From assembly GCA_039815945.1 (NCBI GenBank), contig JBCBYI010000008.1, positions 1 through 37,249 on the forward strand: a DNA stretch of 37,249 nucleotides, in the 5' to 3' direction. Source of the DNA: UBA11606 sp039815945 (GTDB lineage: Bacteria > Actinomycetota > Acidimicrobiia > Acidimicrobiales > Aldehydirespiratoraceae). Positions 7,109 through 15,282 of the stretch are shown piece by piece (positions within the stretch are counted from its first letter, which is position 1; each line of letters opens with the position of its first letter). A model generated the notes under the pieces. The model made no database searches, was not told where the DNA came from, and was given only the letters and a program-made list of their open reading frames with translations. The translations under genes were made by a program, and so were the position numbers.

Positions 7109-8131
7109 GTGCTTGGTAACGCCACCTTCAGTTTCGACGATGTCGCGATCGTGTCCGTCGAGGCCTGCGACGCCCCCGAGGTGTTGACCTCGGCCGAGAT
7201 CGACGAGCGCTTGGCGCCGTTCTACGAGCGCACCGGCGCCTCGCCGGGCCTGCTCGAGTCGCTGGCGGGGATCAGCCAGCGTCGCCAGTGGCCCGAGGGC
7301 GTGTCGTTCATGGAGGCGGCGGCGATGGCGGGCGAGAAGGCCCTGGCGTCGTCGCGCGTCGATCGTTCCCGTATCGGGCTCGTCGTCGACTCCAGCGTCT
7401 GTCGTGAGCGCCTCGAGCCGTCGAGCGCGGTCACCGTGCACGATCTGTTGCAGCTCCCGTCGACCTGTATGAACTTCGACGTCTCGAACGCCTGCTTGGG
7501 GTTCCTCAACGGAATCCAGATCGCGGGCTCGATGATCGAGACCGGCCAGATCGAGTACGCCCTCGTGGTCGACGGTGAGGGCACCCGGCAGATCCACGAG
7601 ACCACCATCCAGAAGCTCCTCGCCGAGGACTCGACGATCGAGGACCTGTTCGAGAACTTCGCGACGCTCACCCTCGGATCGGGTTCGGCGGCGATGGTCG
7701 TCGGTCGCCACTCGGAGAACCCGGGAAGCCACAAGGTGAAGGGCGGCTTCTTCCGCGCCGCCTCGCAGCATCACGAGCTGTGCGTGGGTTCGCTCGAAGG
7801 CATGCGCACCGACACCCGGGGCCTGCTCGAAGCCGGTACCGAAGTCGCCAAGCTGGCGTGGGAGGACGCGGGCGACAAGACGGGGTGGTTCGACATGCGC
7901 TACTACATCCTCCATCAGGTCTCGTCGGTGCACACCCAGGCGGTCATCGACACGCTCGGGATCGACGGCGACAAGGTCGTCCGCAGCTTCCCGGAGTACG
8001 GCAACATCGGTCCGGCCGCCATTCCGGTCACGCTCGCCGGTGTGCAGGACAAGCTCGAGCCGGGCGACGGCGTGATGTTCCAGGGCATGGGCTCGGGCAT
8101 CAACGCGGCCATTCTCGAGATCGAGTGGTGA
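7109..8131 (+). CDS. oleA: OleA, thiolase-fold acyl-CoA condensing enzyme of olefin biosynthesis
   Basis: A 340-residue FabH-like thiolase that performs the head-to-head Claisen condensation of two fatty acyl-CoAs to a beta-keto acid, the first step of long-chain olefin synthesis. The catalytic cysteine is C129 in SNACLGF, with H269 in ILHQVSSVH and N299 in EYGNIGPAAIP. E103 in ERLEPSSA lies 26 residues before the cysteine, matching the key Glu117/Cys143 spacing known for Xanthomonas campestris OleA (with His285 and Asn315). This argues for OleA rather than FabH. The start is GTG 7109 with an AGGAAAG ribosome-binding site. The stop overlaps the oleBC start by four bases (GTGA at 8128-8131). 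Neighbouring oleBC and oleD confirm the pathway. Confidence 0.93.
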   Translation: MLGNATFSFDDVAIVSVEACDAPEVLTSAEIDERLAPFYERTGASPGLLESLAGISQRRQWPEGVSFMEAAAMAGEKALASSRVDRSRIGLVVDSSVCRERLEPSSAVTVHDLLQLPSTCMNFDVSNACLGFLNGIQIAGSMIETGQIEYALVVDGEGTRQIHETTIQKLLAEDSTIEDLFENFATLTLGSGSAAMVVGRHSENPGSHKVKGGFFRAASQHHELCVGSLEGMRTDTRGLLEAGTEVAKLAWEDAGDKTGWFDMRYYILHQVSSVHTQAVIDTLGIDGDKVVRSFPEYGNIGPAAIPVTLAGVQDKLEPGDGVMFQGMGSGINAAILEIEW

Positions 8132-10728
8132 AACCCGAGTCGCAGGCGCTCAGCCCGCGGCCGGCTGAAGACCTCGACGGCTGGGATCCGGCCTGGTCGC
8201 GCGTCGTCGACGCCCCCGATCACGCGGGCGTGACCCGCCGTTGGCATCTGCTCGACACGGGGGCGGACGCGGACGCCCGGCTCACCGTGCTGGCGGTGCA
8301 CGGCAACCCGACGTGGTCCTACACGTGGCGCCATCTCGCCGCCGCGGTCCCCGACGACGTCAGGGTGATCGCCCCCGATCAGCTCGAGATGGGCTTCTCG
8401 GAGCGCTCGGGCGAGCTGCGCCGGCTGGGTGATCGGGTCGCGGACCTGATCGCGCTCACCGAGGAGCTCGAGCTCACTGGCGACGTCGTCGTCGTGGCCC
8501 ATGACTGGGGTGGCCCGGTGTCGCTGGGGTGGCTGCAGCACGTCCATGCGAACCACGACGAGATCGACATCGTGGGTCTCGTGCTCACGAACACGGCGGT
8601 CCATCAGCCGGCCGAGGCGTCGGCCCCGACCCTGATCCGCAACGCCCGTCGACCGCTGTGGCTGGGACAGGTCACCGTCGAGACCACCACCTTCCTGCGG
8701 GGCATGTTCGAACTGTCGAATCCTCGCACCCCGACCGAAGCCCGTCGGGGCTATCTGGCGCCCTACGACACGCCGGATCGCCGCAAGGCGATCGGCGAGT
8801 TCGTCGAGGACATCCCGCTCGAGGACGACCATCCGTCGGCCGCCACGCTCGACGCGATCGCCGCCGGGCTGGCCGACCTCGCTGACGTGCCGAGCCTGCT
8901 GGTCTGGGGGGCCGGTGATCGGGTGTTCTCCGACATCTACCTGCACGATCTCGAGGCCCGCCTCCCCCACGCCGACGTCCACCGCCACCCGAAGGCCGGG
9001 CACCTCGTCTCCGAGGACATCGACGTTGCGTCGATCGTCGTCGACTGGCTCGAGACCCTCGGCGCCGCCGCGCCACCGGCGCCGTTCTCGGCACCGGTCG
9101 ATCTCACCGCCGCGCTGCGCGATCCCGAGATCGCGGATCGGGTCGCGATCCGCGAGATGGGGGCCGATGGCCGCACGGTCACCTTCGGCGAACTCGACGA
9201 ACTGGTGCAGCACACCGCCGAGGGCCTGCACAGCGAGGCGGGCGTGCAGGTCGGCGATCGAGTGGCGCTGATGATCCCGCCGGGCATCGATCTCGCGGTC
9301 GCCCTCTACGCGTGCTGGCGAATGGGTGCGGTCGCCGTCCTGATCGACGGCGGCCTCGGCCCGGCCCAGATGGGCGCGGCGATGAAGGTCGCCGATCCCG
9401 ACCATCTGATCGGCATTCGCCGGGCGCTCACCGCGGCGAAGACCCTTCGCTGGCCGGGGCGGCGCATCGCGGTCGAGCCACTACCTCGTGTCGCCGGTCG
9501 CCTGTTGGGCGTGCGTCACGACCTCAGGTCGCTGCGGGACGCGCCGAGTGTCGAACTCCCGACGGTCGACCCCGACGCCGAGGCGGCCGTGGTCTTCACC
9601 TCGGGGGCGACCGGCCCGTCGAAGGGCGTGCGCTACAGCGCTGCTCGTATCGGGGCGCAGATCCGCACGCTGACTGAGCGCTACGCCATCACCGCCGACG
9701 ATTCGCTCGTCGCCGCCTTCGCGCCGTTCGCGCTCTACGGCCCGGCGATGGGCATCTCCTCGACCGTGCCCGACATGGACGTGAGCGCCCCCGGCACCCT
9801 CACTGCGGCGGCCCTGCTCGACGCCGTCGACGCGGTCGACGCCTCGCTCGTCTTCGCGTCACCCGCCGCGATCCTGCGCGTGCTCGAAACGCTCGACGAT
9901 CTCGGCGATCGGGATCGCACGTCGCTCGATCAGGTCCGCCTGCTGCTCTCGGCCGGTGCACCCGTGCCGACCCACGTCTTGCGGGAGGCGGTCGACCGGC
10001 TCGTCCCCGACGCTGCGGCCCACACGCCCTACGGCATGACCGAGTGCCTGCCAGTCGCCGACATCGATCTCGCGTCGTTGGAATCGCTCCCGACCGATGC
10101 CCTGCACCACATCGGTGTGTGTGTCGGCATGCCGGTCGACGGGGTCGAGGTCGCGATCGATCCGCTCGACGAACTCGGCGACCCGACCGGTGAGCCCACC
10201 GACGAGCCCGGTGTGCTCGGCGAGGTGCGGGTCCGGGCCGCTCACCAACGCCTCGGCTACGACCGGCTGTGGCACATGACCCATCTCGCCTCCCCCGCCG
10301 ACGGCTGGCACGCCACCGGCGACATCGGCGCGATCGACACCGACGGTCGCATCTGGATCGGCGGCCGCACCGGTCACGTGATCCGCACGGCGCAGGGGCC
10401 GGTGTCCCCCACTCCCATCGAGCACGCCGTCGACGTGCTCGACGACGTTCGCCGATCGGCGGCCGTCGGGATCGGCCCCGCTGGTTCGCAGGTCGTCGTC
10501 GTGATCGCGGAAACCGCCGACGCCGGGCGTCGGCCCCGTCAGAGTGAGCTCGACCGCATCGACCGGATCCGGGCGGCGGTGGCCGACGCGACCGGACTCG
10601 ACGTCGCTGCCTGCCTCGAGGTGGCGGCGCTTCCCGTCGACCGACGCCACAACTCCAAGATCGACCGGTCCCATCTCGCCACGTGGGCGCTCGGCGTGCT
10701 CGAGGGTGGATCGGTGCGCAACCCATGA
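8128..10728 (+). CDS. oleBC: OleBC fusion: beta-lactone decarboxylase plus beta-lactone synthetase
   Basis: A single 866-residue protein joining two consecutive olefin-pathway activities. Residues 1 to about 305 are the alpha/beta-hydrolase OleB, resembling haloalkane dehalogenases: HGNPTW at 58-63, nucleophile D126 in AHDWGG, D264 in WGAGDRVFSD and H292 in AGHLVSED. It removes CO2 from the beta-lactone to leave the alkene. Residues about 305-866 are the adenylate-forming OleC, which closes a beta-hydroxy acid to the beta-lactone using ATP: TSGATGPSKG at 491-500, TPYGMTECLP near 633, and ATGDIGAID near 729. OleBC fusions are known in actinobacteria, whereas proteobacteria usually have two genes. 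The start is GTG 8128, fixed by the overlap with the oleA stop. The stop overlaps the oleD start by four bases. No catalytic residue appears missing. Confidence 0.92.
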   Translation: MKPESQALSPRPAEDLDGWDPAWSRVVDAPDHAGVTRRWHLLDTGADADARLTVLAVHGNPTWSYTWRHLAAAVPDDVRVIAPDQLEMGFSERSGELRRLGDRVADLIALTEELELTGDVVVVAHDWGGPVSLGWLQHVHANHDEIDIVGLVLTNTAVHQPAEASAPTLIRNARRPLWLGQVTVETTTFLRGMFELSNPRTPTEARRGYLAPYDTPDRRKAIGEFVEDIPLEDDHPSAATLDAIAAGLADLADVPSLLVWGAGDRVFSDIYLHDLEARLPHADVHRHPKAGHLVSEDIDVASIVVDWLETLGAAAPPAPFSAPVDLTAALRDPEIADRVAIREMGADGRTVTFGELDELVQHTAEGLHSEAGVQVGDRVALMIPPGIDLAVALYACWRMGAVAVLIDGGLGPAQMGAAMKVADPDHLIGIRRALTAAKTLRWPGRRIAVEPLPRVAGRLLGVRHDLRSLRDAPSVELPTVDPDAEAAVVFTSGATGPSKGVRYSAARIGAQIRTLTERYAITADDSLVAAFAPFALYGPAMGISSTVPDMDVSAPGTLTAAALLDAVDAVDASLVFASPAAILRVLETLDDLGDRDRTSLDQVRLLLSAGAPVPTHVLREAVDRLVPDAAAHTPYGMTECLPVADIDLASLESLPTDALHHIGVCVGMPVDGVEVAIDPLDELGDPTGEPTDEPGVLGEVRVRAAHQRLGYDRLWHMTHLASPADGWHATGDIGAIDTDGRIWIGGRTGHVIRTAQGPVSPTPIEHAVDVLDDVRRSAAVGIGPAGSQVVVVIAETADAGRRPRQSELDRIDRIRAAVADATGLDVAACLEVAALPVDRRHNSKIDRSHLATWALGVLEGGSVRNP

Positions 10729-11696
10729 GGGTCCTCGTCACCGGCGCCAGCAGCCTCCTCGGCCGCCACACGGTGGCCCAGCTGCTCGATGCCGGCCACA
10801 ACGTCGTCGTGCTGCAGCGCAACCCGGCGGGGCTCGACCGCGTGATCGAACACCTCGGATCGATCACCGACCGGCACGTCGTCGACGTCGCGATGGACGG
10901 TGTCGACGGCGTGATCCATCTGGCCGCCAAGGTCGACCCGGTCGGTGAATGGGCCGACTTCGAGTCGGTCAACGTCGACGGCACCGCCACCGTGCATGCG
11001 GCCGCTGCGGCCGCCGGTGTGTCGCGTTTCGTCTACGTCTCCAGTCCGTCGGTCGCTCACGACGGCTCGTCGATCAGCGGGGAGGGCGCGGGCCCGGCCG
11101 ATCCCGATCGGGCCCGCGGGCACTACTCCGTGTCGAAGGCGATGGCCGAGCGCTCGGTCCTCGGTGCGTCCACGGAGGCGATGCCGGTGGTCGCCGTCCG
11201 GCCCCATCTCGTGATCGGGCCGGGCGACACCCAGCTGATCGGGCGAATCATCGATCGAGCCCGGGCCGGCCGCATGCCGTTGATCGGTTCCGGGCTGGCG
11301 CTGGTCGACACCACCTGGGTCGACAACGCCGCGGCGTCGCTGGTCGCAGCGCTCGACGCCGCCGCCGACGTGGCCGGTCAGGCCTTCGTGGTGTCGAACG
11401 GTGAGCCGCGAACGGTGCACGAACTCATCGCCCGCGTCACCGCAGCGGCCGGGATCGAGTGGTCGCCTCGATCGGTGCCGGCGCGCGTCGCCATCGCCGG
11501 CGGCGCGGCGGCCGAGGCGCTGTGGGAGCGCAGCGACCGCGAGGGCGAGCCGCCGATGACGGCCTTCGGCGCCGAGCAGCTCTCGACCGCCCACTGGTTC
11601 GACCAACGAGGGACCCGCGCCGCGTTGCGGTGGGCGCCCGAGGTCACGCTCGCCGAGGGCTGGGCCCGGCTCGCGGCCCACCACGCCACCGACTGA
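10725..11696 (+). CDS. oleD: OleD, NAD(P)H-dependent beta-keto acid reductase
   Basis: A 323-residue extended short-chain dehydrogenase that reduces the OleA product to the beta-hydroxy acid used by the OleC domain. The nucleotide-binding TGASSLLG loop is at residues 6-13, the acidic GVDGVIHLAA strand follows near residue 60, and the catalytic pair is Y134-xxx-K138 in HYSVSKAMAE, with FVYVSSPSVAH supplying the serine. VRPHLVIGPGD and the VDTTWVDNAA block fit 3-beta-HSD/OleD-type enzymes. The ATG at 10725 is fixed by the ATGA overlap with oleBC; an upstream in-frame start at 10683 would lie inside oleBC. It ends in a hairpin shared with the convergent S4 gene. Confidence 0.9.
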   Translation: MRVLVTGASSLLGRHTVAQLLDAGHNVVVLQRNPAGLDRVIEHLGSITDRHVVDVAMDGVDGVIHLAAKVDPVGEWADFESVNVDGTATVHAAAAAAGVSRFVYVSSPSVAHDGSSISGEGAGPADPDRARGHYSVSKAMAERSVLGASTEAMPVVAVRPHLVIGPGDTQLIGRIIDRARAGRMPLIGSGLALVDTTWVDNAAASLVAALDAAADVAGQAFVVSNGEPRTVHELIARVTAAAGIEWSPRSVPARVAIAGGAAAEALWERSDREGEPPMTAFGAEQLSTAHWFDQRGTRAALRWAPEVTLAEGWARLAAHHATD

Positions 11697-11709
11697 GCGC
11701 CCGGCTCAG
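11693..11709. terminator. Bidirectional hairpin terminator between oleD and the S4 gene
   Basis: CTGAGC (11693-11698) pairs perfectly with GCTCAG (11704-11709) across a five-base loop. The arms contain the oleD stop (TGA at 11694-11696) and the stop of the opposing S4 gene (11706-11708). The same design recurs at 34427-34445. There is no U-tract, as is common in high-GC actinobacteria. Confidence 0.5.
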
Positions 11710-12083
11710 CCCCGTCGCTCGCCGCGCAGCTTGTCGATCGCCCGGCGGTCCTTCTTCGTCGGGCGGCCGCTCCCCCGGTCGCGCTGGGCAAACACGGGGA
11801 GGTCGAGATGGTCCTGCGTCTTCGGAGGTGGCGGCGAACGGTCCTCGACCGCAGCCGCTGCGAGCGGGGCCGAGACCCGCTTTTCGAGCAGTTCCTGGGC
11901 GACATAGATGATCGTGCGATCGCGTCGGGCGGCCTGGACGACATCGCCGACCTTGACCTTCGACGCCGGCTTGGCGACGTCGCCGTTGATCCGTACCCGA
12001 CCGGCGGTGCAGGCGTCGGTGGCCTGGCGTCGGGTCTTGAAGACCCGAACCGACCACAGCCACTTGTCGACCCGAACAGCCAT
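11706..12083 (-). CDS. S4-domain RNA-binding protein (Hsp15/RqcP-like)
   Basis: A 125-residue basic protein. Residues 1-50 are an S4 domain: VRVDKWLWSVRVFKTRRQA followed by GRVRINGDVAKPASKVKVGD, the arrangement in Hsp15 (HslR) and RqcP, which bind stalled 50S subunits carrying peptidyl-tRNA. The C-terminal GSGRPTKKDRRAIDKL segment is also seen in that family and should contact RNA. The Pro-rich stretch RSPPPPKTQ between the two parts looks like a linker. It starts at ATG 12083, with CACACT six bases upstream as a weak -10. It converges on oleD and is probably unrelated to olefin synthesis. Whether it acts in ribosome rescue is inference from family. Confidence 0.85.
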   Translation of the reverse strand: MAVRVDKWLWSVRVFKTRRQATDACTAGRVRINGDVAKPASKVKVGDVVQAARRDRTIIYVAQELLEKRVSAPLAAAAVEDRSPPPPKTQDHLDLPVFAQRDRGSGRPTKKDRRAIDKLRGERRG

Positions 12084-12119
12084 GGCGCCAGTGTGGCAGG
12101 CTGACGTTCCACTTGTTCC

Positions 12120-12136
12120 GTCCGCAGCGAGCGGAC
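12120..12136. repeat. Inverted repeat (hairpin) upstream of the acyl-CoA synthetase gene
   Basis: GTCCGC (12120-12125) pairs with GCGGAC (12131-12136) around AGCGA. CTTGT (12112-12116) and ACAAG (12135-12139) could form an alternative outer pairing. It lies in the 90-base gap between the divergent S4 and acyl-CoA synthetase genes, so a regulatory role in either direction is possible. Confidence 0.35.
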
Positions 12137-12142
12137 AAGATG

Positions 12143-12156
12143 ATCAAAGCCTTGAT
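12143..12156. promoter_or_regulatory. Candidate operator ATCAA-N4-TTGAT before the acyl-CoA synthetase gene
   Basis: A perfect five-base inverted repeat with an AGCC centre, in an AT-rich patch of otherwise GC-rich DNA. It lies 18 bases before the start codon, directly upstream of a possible -10 (TACTTC, 12157-12162). A repressor bound here would block transcription. TetR- or FadR-type control of fatty acid genes is a precedent, but no such regulator is encoded nearby. Confidence 0.4.
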
Positions 12157-12173
12157 TACTTCCGGGGGGATGT

Positions 12174-13706
12174 ATGCAGACAGCGATGACGATCCGTGAT
12201 CACCTCGAGCGGGCCCGGATCGTGTACGGCGACCGGGTGGGCATCTACGACGAGCCCGACCAGCCGGCGCCCAGCCTCGGCGATCTCACCTATCGCCAGT
12301 TCTACGACCTCGCCCAGGGCATGGCCGCGGGGCTCGACGAACTCGGTCTCGAGCAGGGGGCCCGGGTCGGCATCGTTTCGCAGAACTCGGCCCGACTGCT
12401 CACCACCCTCTTCGGCGCCAGCGCCTGGGGCCGGGTCGCCGTGCCGATCAACTTCCGCCTCGGCCCCGACGAGGTCGAGTACATCGTCGATCACTCGGGC
12501 TGCGACGTGTTGATCCTCGACCCCGAGCTGGAGGACACGCTCGGCGACATCAAGGTCACGCACCGCTTCATCTCCGGCGAGGAATCCGACTCGCTGTTCA
12601 AGGTCGATGCCGAGGCCCGCCCGTGGACCCCCGACGAGAACGCCACCGCCACGATCAACTACACGTCCGGCACCACCGCCCGTCCCAAGGGCGTGGAGAT
12701 GACCCACCGCAACCTGTGGAGCAACGCTGCCATCTTCGGCTGGCACACCGGCGTCAACGACCGCGACGTCTACCTCCACACCCTGCCGCAGTTCCACTGC
12801 AACGGCTGGGGCATGCCCTACGCCACCACCGCGATGGGTGTGCCGCAGATCAACCTCCGCAAGGTCGACGGCCCCGAGATCCTCCGACGCATCGAGAAGC
12901 ACGACGTCAGCCTGCTGTGCGGCGCCCCCGCCGTGGTCGCCGCCATCCTCGACGCCGCCGCCGACTGGGATGGCGACGTCCCCGGCAAGGACACGGTCCG
13001 CATGGTCGTGGCCGGCGCGCCGCCGCCCACCCGCACGATCGAGCGGGTCGAGACCGAGCTCGGCTGGGAGTTCATCCAGATCTACGGTCTCACCGAGACC
13101 GCGCCGCTGCTCACGATCAACCGCAAGCGCCAGGAGTGGGACGACGACACCCCGGCTGAACGAGCCTCCAAGCTCAGCCGTCAGGGCGTGCCGGCGGTCG
13201 GCATCACGATGGCCACCGACCCCCAGGGCGAGGTGCTCGCCCGGGGCAACCACATCTTGAAGTCGTATTGGGAGAATCCCGACGCGTCGGCCGAGGCCCT
13301 CGCCGACGACTGGTTCCACACCGGAGACGGCGGCTTCATCGACGACGACGGCTATCTCACTCTGCAGGACCGCAAGAAAGACGTCATCATCTCCGGCGGC
13401 GAGAACGTCTCGTCGATCGAGGTCGAGGACTGTCTGTTCTCGCACCCCGCGGTCGAGGAGGTCGCGGTGATCGGGGTGCCCGACGAGAAGTGGGGCGAGA
13501 CGGTGAAAGCCCTCGTCGTCGTCGGCGGCGACGCCGACGTCAGCGAACGCGATCTCATCGACTACTGCCGAGCGAAGATCGCCCACTACAAGTGCCCGAC
13601 CTCGGTGGAGTTCCGCGACGAACTCGCCCGCACGGCCACCGGCAAGCTCCAGAAGTTCAAGCTGCGAGCGCCCTACTGGGAGGGCGTCGACAGGGGGATC
13701 AACTAG
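12174..13706 (+). CDS. fadD: Fatty acyl-CoA synthetase (AMP-dependent ligase)
   Basis: A 510-residue adenylate-forming enzyme of the ANL superfamily that activates a carboxylic acid with ATP and CoA. The P-loop is YTSGTTARPKGVEMTH near residues 162-178. Next come LPQFHCNGWGMPY, the YGLTETAP motif near residue 304, the hinge and Gly loop in GDGGFIDDDGYLTLQDRKKDVIISGGENVSS near 383-413, and the C-terminal catalytic lysine in ATGKLQKFKLR near 489. HCNGWG is typical of medium/long-chain FadD-like enzymes. The start is ATG 12174 with GGGGGA a few bases upstream; M5 at 12186 is an alternative. It could feed acyl-CoA to oleA next door, but general fatty acid use is equally likely. The exact substrate is unknown. 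Confidence 0.87.
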   Translation: MQTAMTIRDHLERARIVYGDRVGIYDEPDQPAPSLGDLTYRQFYDLAQGMAAGLDELGLEQGARVGIVSQNSARLLTTLFGASAWGRVAVPINFRLGPDEVEYIVDHSGCDVLILDPELEDTLGDIKVTHRFISGEESDSLFKVDAEARPWTPDENATATINYTSGTTARPKGVEMTHRNLWSNAAIFGWHTGVNDRDVYLHTLPQFHCNGWGMPYATTAMGVPQINLRKVDGPEILRRIEKHDVSLLCGAPAVVAAILDAAADWDGDVPGKDTVRMVVAGAPPPTRTIERVETELGWEFIQIYGLTETAPLLTINRKRQEWDDDTPAERASKLSRQGVPAVGITMATDPQGEVLARGNHILKSYWENPDASAEALADDWFHTGDGGFIDDDGYLTLQDRKKDVIISGGENVSSIEVEDCLFSHPAVEEVAVIGVPDEKWGETVKALVVVGGDADVSERDLIDYCRAKIAHYKCPTSVEFRDELARTATGKLQKFKLRAPYWEGVDRGIN

Positions 13707-13724
13707 CCGGGCGAACCGGCGAGG

Positions 13725-15233
13725 TCAGGCCCGCGGCGGCGGGCCGGGCACGACATAGCCGACGCCCTCGACATAGCGGGCGTTCGGCGGCACCGGACGG
13801 TCGTCGTCAGGATCGAGCACCCAGCCATGACCATCGACCCAGCGAGGAGGGCGGGCCTTGGGCACGCCCCCGGTCGGCGTCGCGTCGGGCTGAGGCGACA
13901 GATCGCCCGTCCAGGCGGGAAGCGACACCCGCTCGTTCGGCGCGGCGCGGGTCGGCAAGGTCGGCCGGAACGGCGGCGGCTCGGTGGGCGGCGCGACCGG
14001 AGCCTCGCCCCCGGTGACGATCGGCGGCAACAGGTCGTCGCTCTGGGTGGGCGGTGCCGCGGCCGGCGGCGGCGCAAAGGCCTCGTCGACCGGAGCGACA
14101 TCGGCGGGCACGACCGGATTCGACGGTGGCGTCGCGGGAACCACCGGTGTCGAGGGTGGGGTGACGGGCTGGTGGGGCGGTGCACTTGCCTGCGGCCGCG
14201 CCGGCGCGATGTGGGTGGTCGGCGGGGGTGTCTGGGGCTGCGGCCGGGGGGCGGGCTCGGGTCGGGCTGCGGGCGCGGGTCGGGCTGCGGCCTGCGCCGC
14301 GGTCGGCGGGGCGAACGACGACGCGGCCGGCTGGGGCTGGGGACGGCGGGCCGGTTGGGCCGGCTGGGCCGCCACCGGGGCGGCCGGTGCCGGAGCCGGC
14401 TGATGCACGATCTTGGGCTTGGGCTGGCGACGATCCTCGGGCCAGATCCACGAGGCGACGAGCAGGGCGGCGCCGACACCACCGAGCACGATCGAGGGGA
14501 CGAGGGTGGTGCGCAACAGCGCCGTGATCAGCGCGGCGAAGATCTCGGCCTGATCACCGAGCACGGCCCGCAGCAACGCCGGGACACCGAAGCCGAGGAT
14601 CAGGTAGATCGCGGTGGTGCCGATCGCCCAGAACGCGGCCTTGCGCAGGACCGACGGCCGGTCGCTGGTGGTGAGGAAGGCCATCAGCACCATCACCAGC
14701 GAGATGCCGGCGAGGTAGGGCACCGAGGTCTCGAGGAAGTCCTTGACCGGACTCGAGTTCGGGATGTTCTCGGTGGGGAGATCGATCGACCAGTCGGTGT
14801 CGGCCGGGATCGCGGCGGCCGCTTCCGGGGAGATCGATGCGATCTGTTCGCGAGCGACCTCGGCGACCGGGTTGAGGTCGACGGTCTGGGGCACGTCGTT
14901 GAGTCCGAGGAACGAGCGGTGGGTCTCACCCAGCGAGTTGATGACCAGGCCGGTGACCCGAGGGTCGTTGAGCACGGCGAGCGAGGCCGAGTCGATCTGC
15001 TCGGCGGTGATCGGCACCTCGTCGGGCAACGCCGCGGTGATGGCGGTGGCGATGTTGGCCGCGACCTGGGCCTTGACCGCCTCGTTGTCGAGCAACTCTT
15101 GGGCCACCGTCGCCGACCGGTCCTCGTCGAACACGGTGCCCAGGGCGAGGTAGCCCGACCACGCGAAAGAACCGATCAGAAGGGCCGGGCCGAGGATGAG
15201 CCCGGCGATCACTCGCCTGAACATGGACGGCAT
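13725..15233 (-). CDS. Membrane protein with long Pro/Ala-rich tail, function unknown
   Basis: A 502-residue protein that I cannot assign. Residues 6-32 are an N-terminal membrane anchor (VIAGLILGPALLIGSFAWSG). An extracytoplasmic region to about residue 175 carries helices such as VAQELLDNEAVKAQVAANIA. Three further membrane segments follow (LAGISLVMVLMAFL, AAFWAIGTTAIYLILGFGVPALL, TLVPSIVLGGVGAALLVASWIW), ending near residue 265. Residues 270-450 are a low-complexity Pro/Ala/Gln tail, with a ten-residue repeat (TPPSTPVVPA, TPPSNPVVPA) and RPAPAARPEPAPRPQ units. The last 50 residues contain two similar short motifs, WVDGHGWVLDPD and YVEGVGYVVPG, likely a small beta fold. Start choice between 15233 and 15224 is open. 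It lies 49 bases after the epimerase gene and is probably in the same transcript. Confidence 0.75.
   Translation of the reverse strand: MPSMFRRVIAGLILGPALLIGSFAWSGYLALGTVFDEDRSATVAQELLDNEAVKAQVAANIATAITAALPDEVPITAEQIDSASLAVLNDPRVTGLVINSLGETHRSFLGLNDVPQTVDLNPVAEVAREQIASISPEAAAAIPADTDWSIDLPTENIPNSSPVKDFLETSVPYLAGISLVMVLMAFLTTSDRPSVLRKAAFWAIGTTAIYLILGFGVPALLRAVLGDQAEIFAALITALLRTTLVPSIVLGGVGAALLVASWIWPEDRRQPKPKIVHQPAPAPAAPVAAQPAQPARRPQPQPAASSFAPPTAAQAAARPAPAARPEPAPRPQPQTPPPTTHIAPARPQASAPPHQPVTPPSTPVVPATPPSNPVVPADVAPVDEAFAPPPAAAPPTQSDDLLPPIVTGGEAPVAPPTEPPPFRPTLPTRAAPNERVSLPAWTGDLSPQPDATPTGGVPKARPPRWVDGHGWVLDPDDDRPVPPNARYVEGVGYVVPGPPPRA
13728..13745. terminator. Hairpin terminator after the acyl-CoA synthetase gene
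   Basis: GGCCCGC (13728-13734) pairs perfectly with GCGGGCC (13739-13745) across a GGCG tetraloop, 22 bases after the synthetase stop. It lies inside the last codons of the opposing membrane-protein gene. It is very stable but has no U-tract. Confidence 0.45.
14103..14162 (-). repeat. Tandem 30-base coding repeat in the Pro-rich tail
   Basis: Two adjacent 30-base units encode TPPSTPVVPA and TPPSNPVVPA. Close by, the 14-base GGGTCGGGCTGCGG occurs at 14259-14272 and 14277-14290 on the plus strand, an 18-base period encoding six-residue units. The tail has evidently grown by small tandem duplications. Confidence 0.7.
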
Positions 15234-15282
15234 GATCCCACACCGGACCGCGGGGCCGGTGTCGCCCGCCCCTGAACGGCGC

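Noticed and set aside
8128..10728. OleBC reading as an assembly artefact that joined two genes
   Set aside because: The frame is continuous through a Pro/Ala-rich linker, both catalytic sites are complete, and OleBC fusions are a known actinobacterial form.
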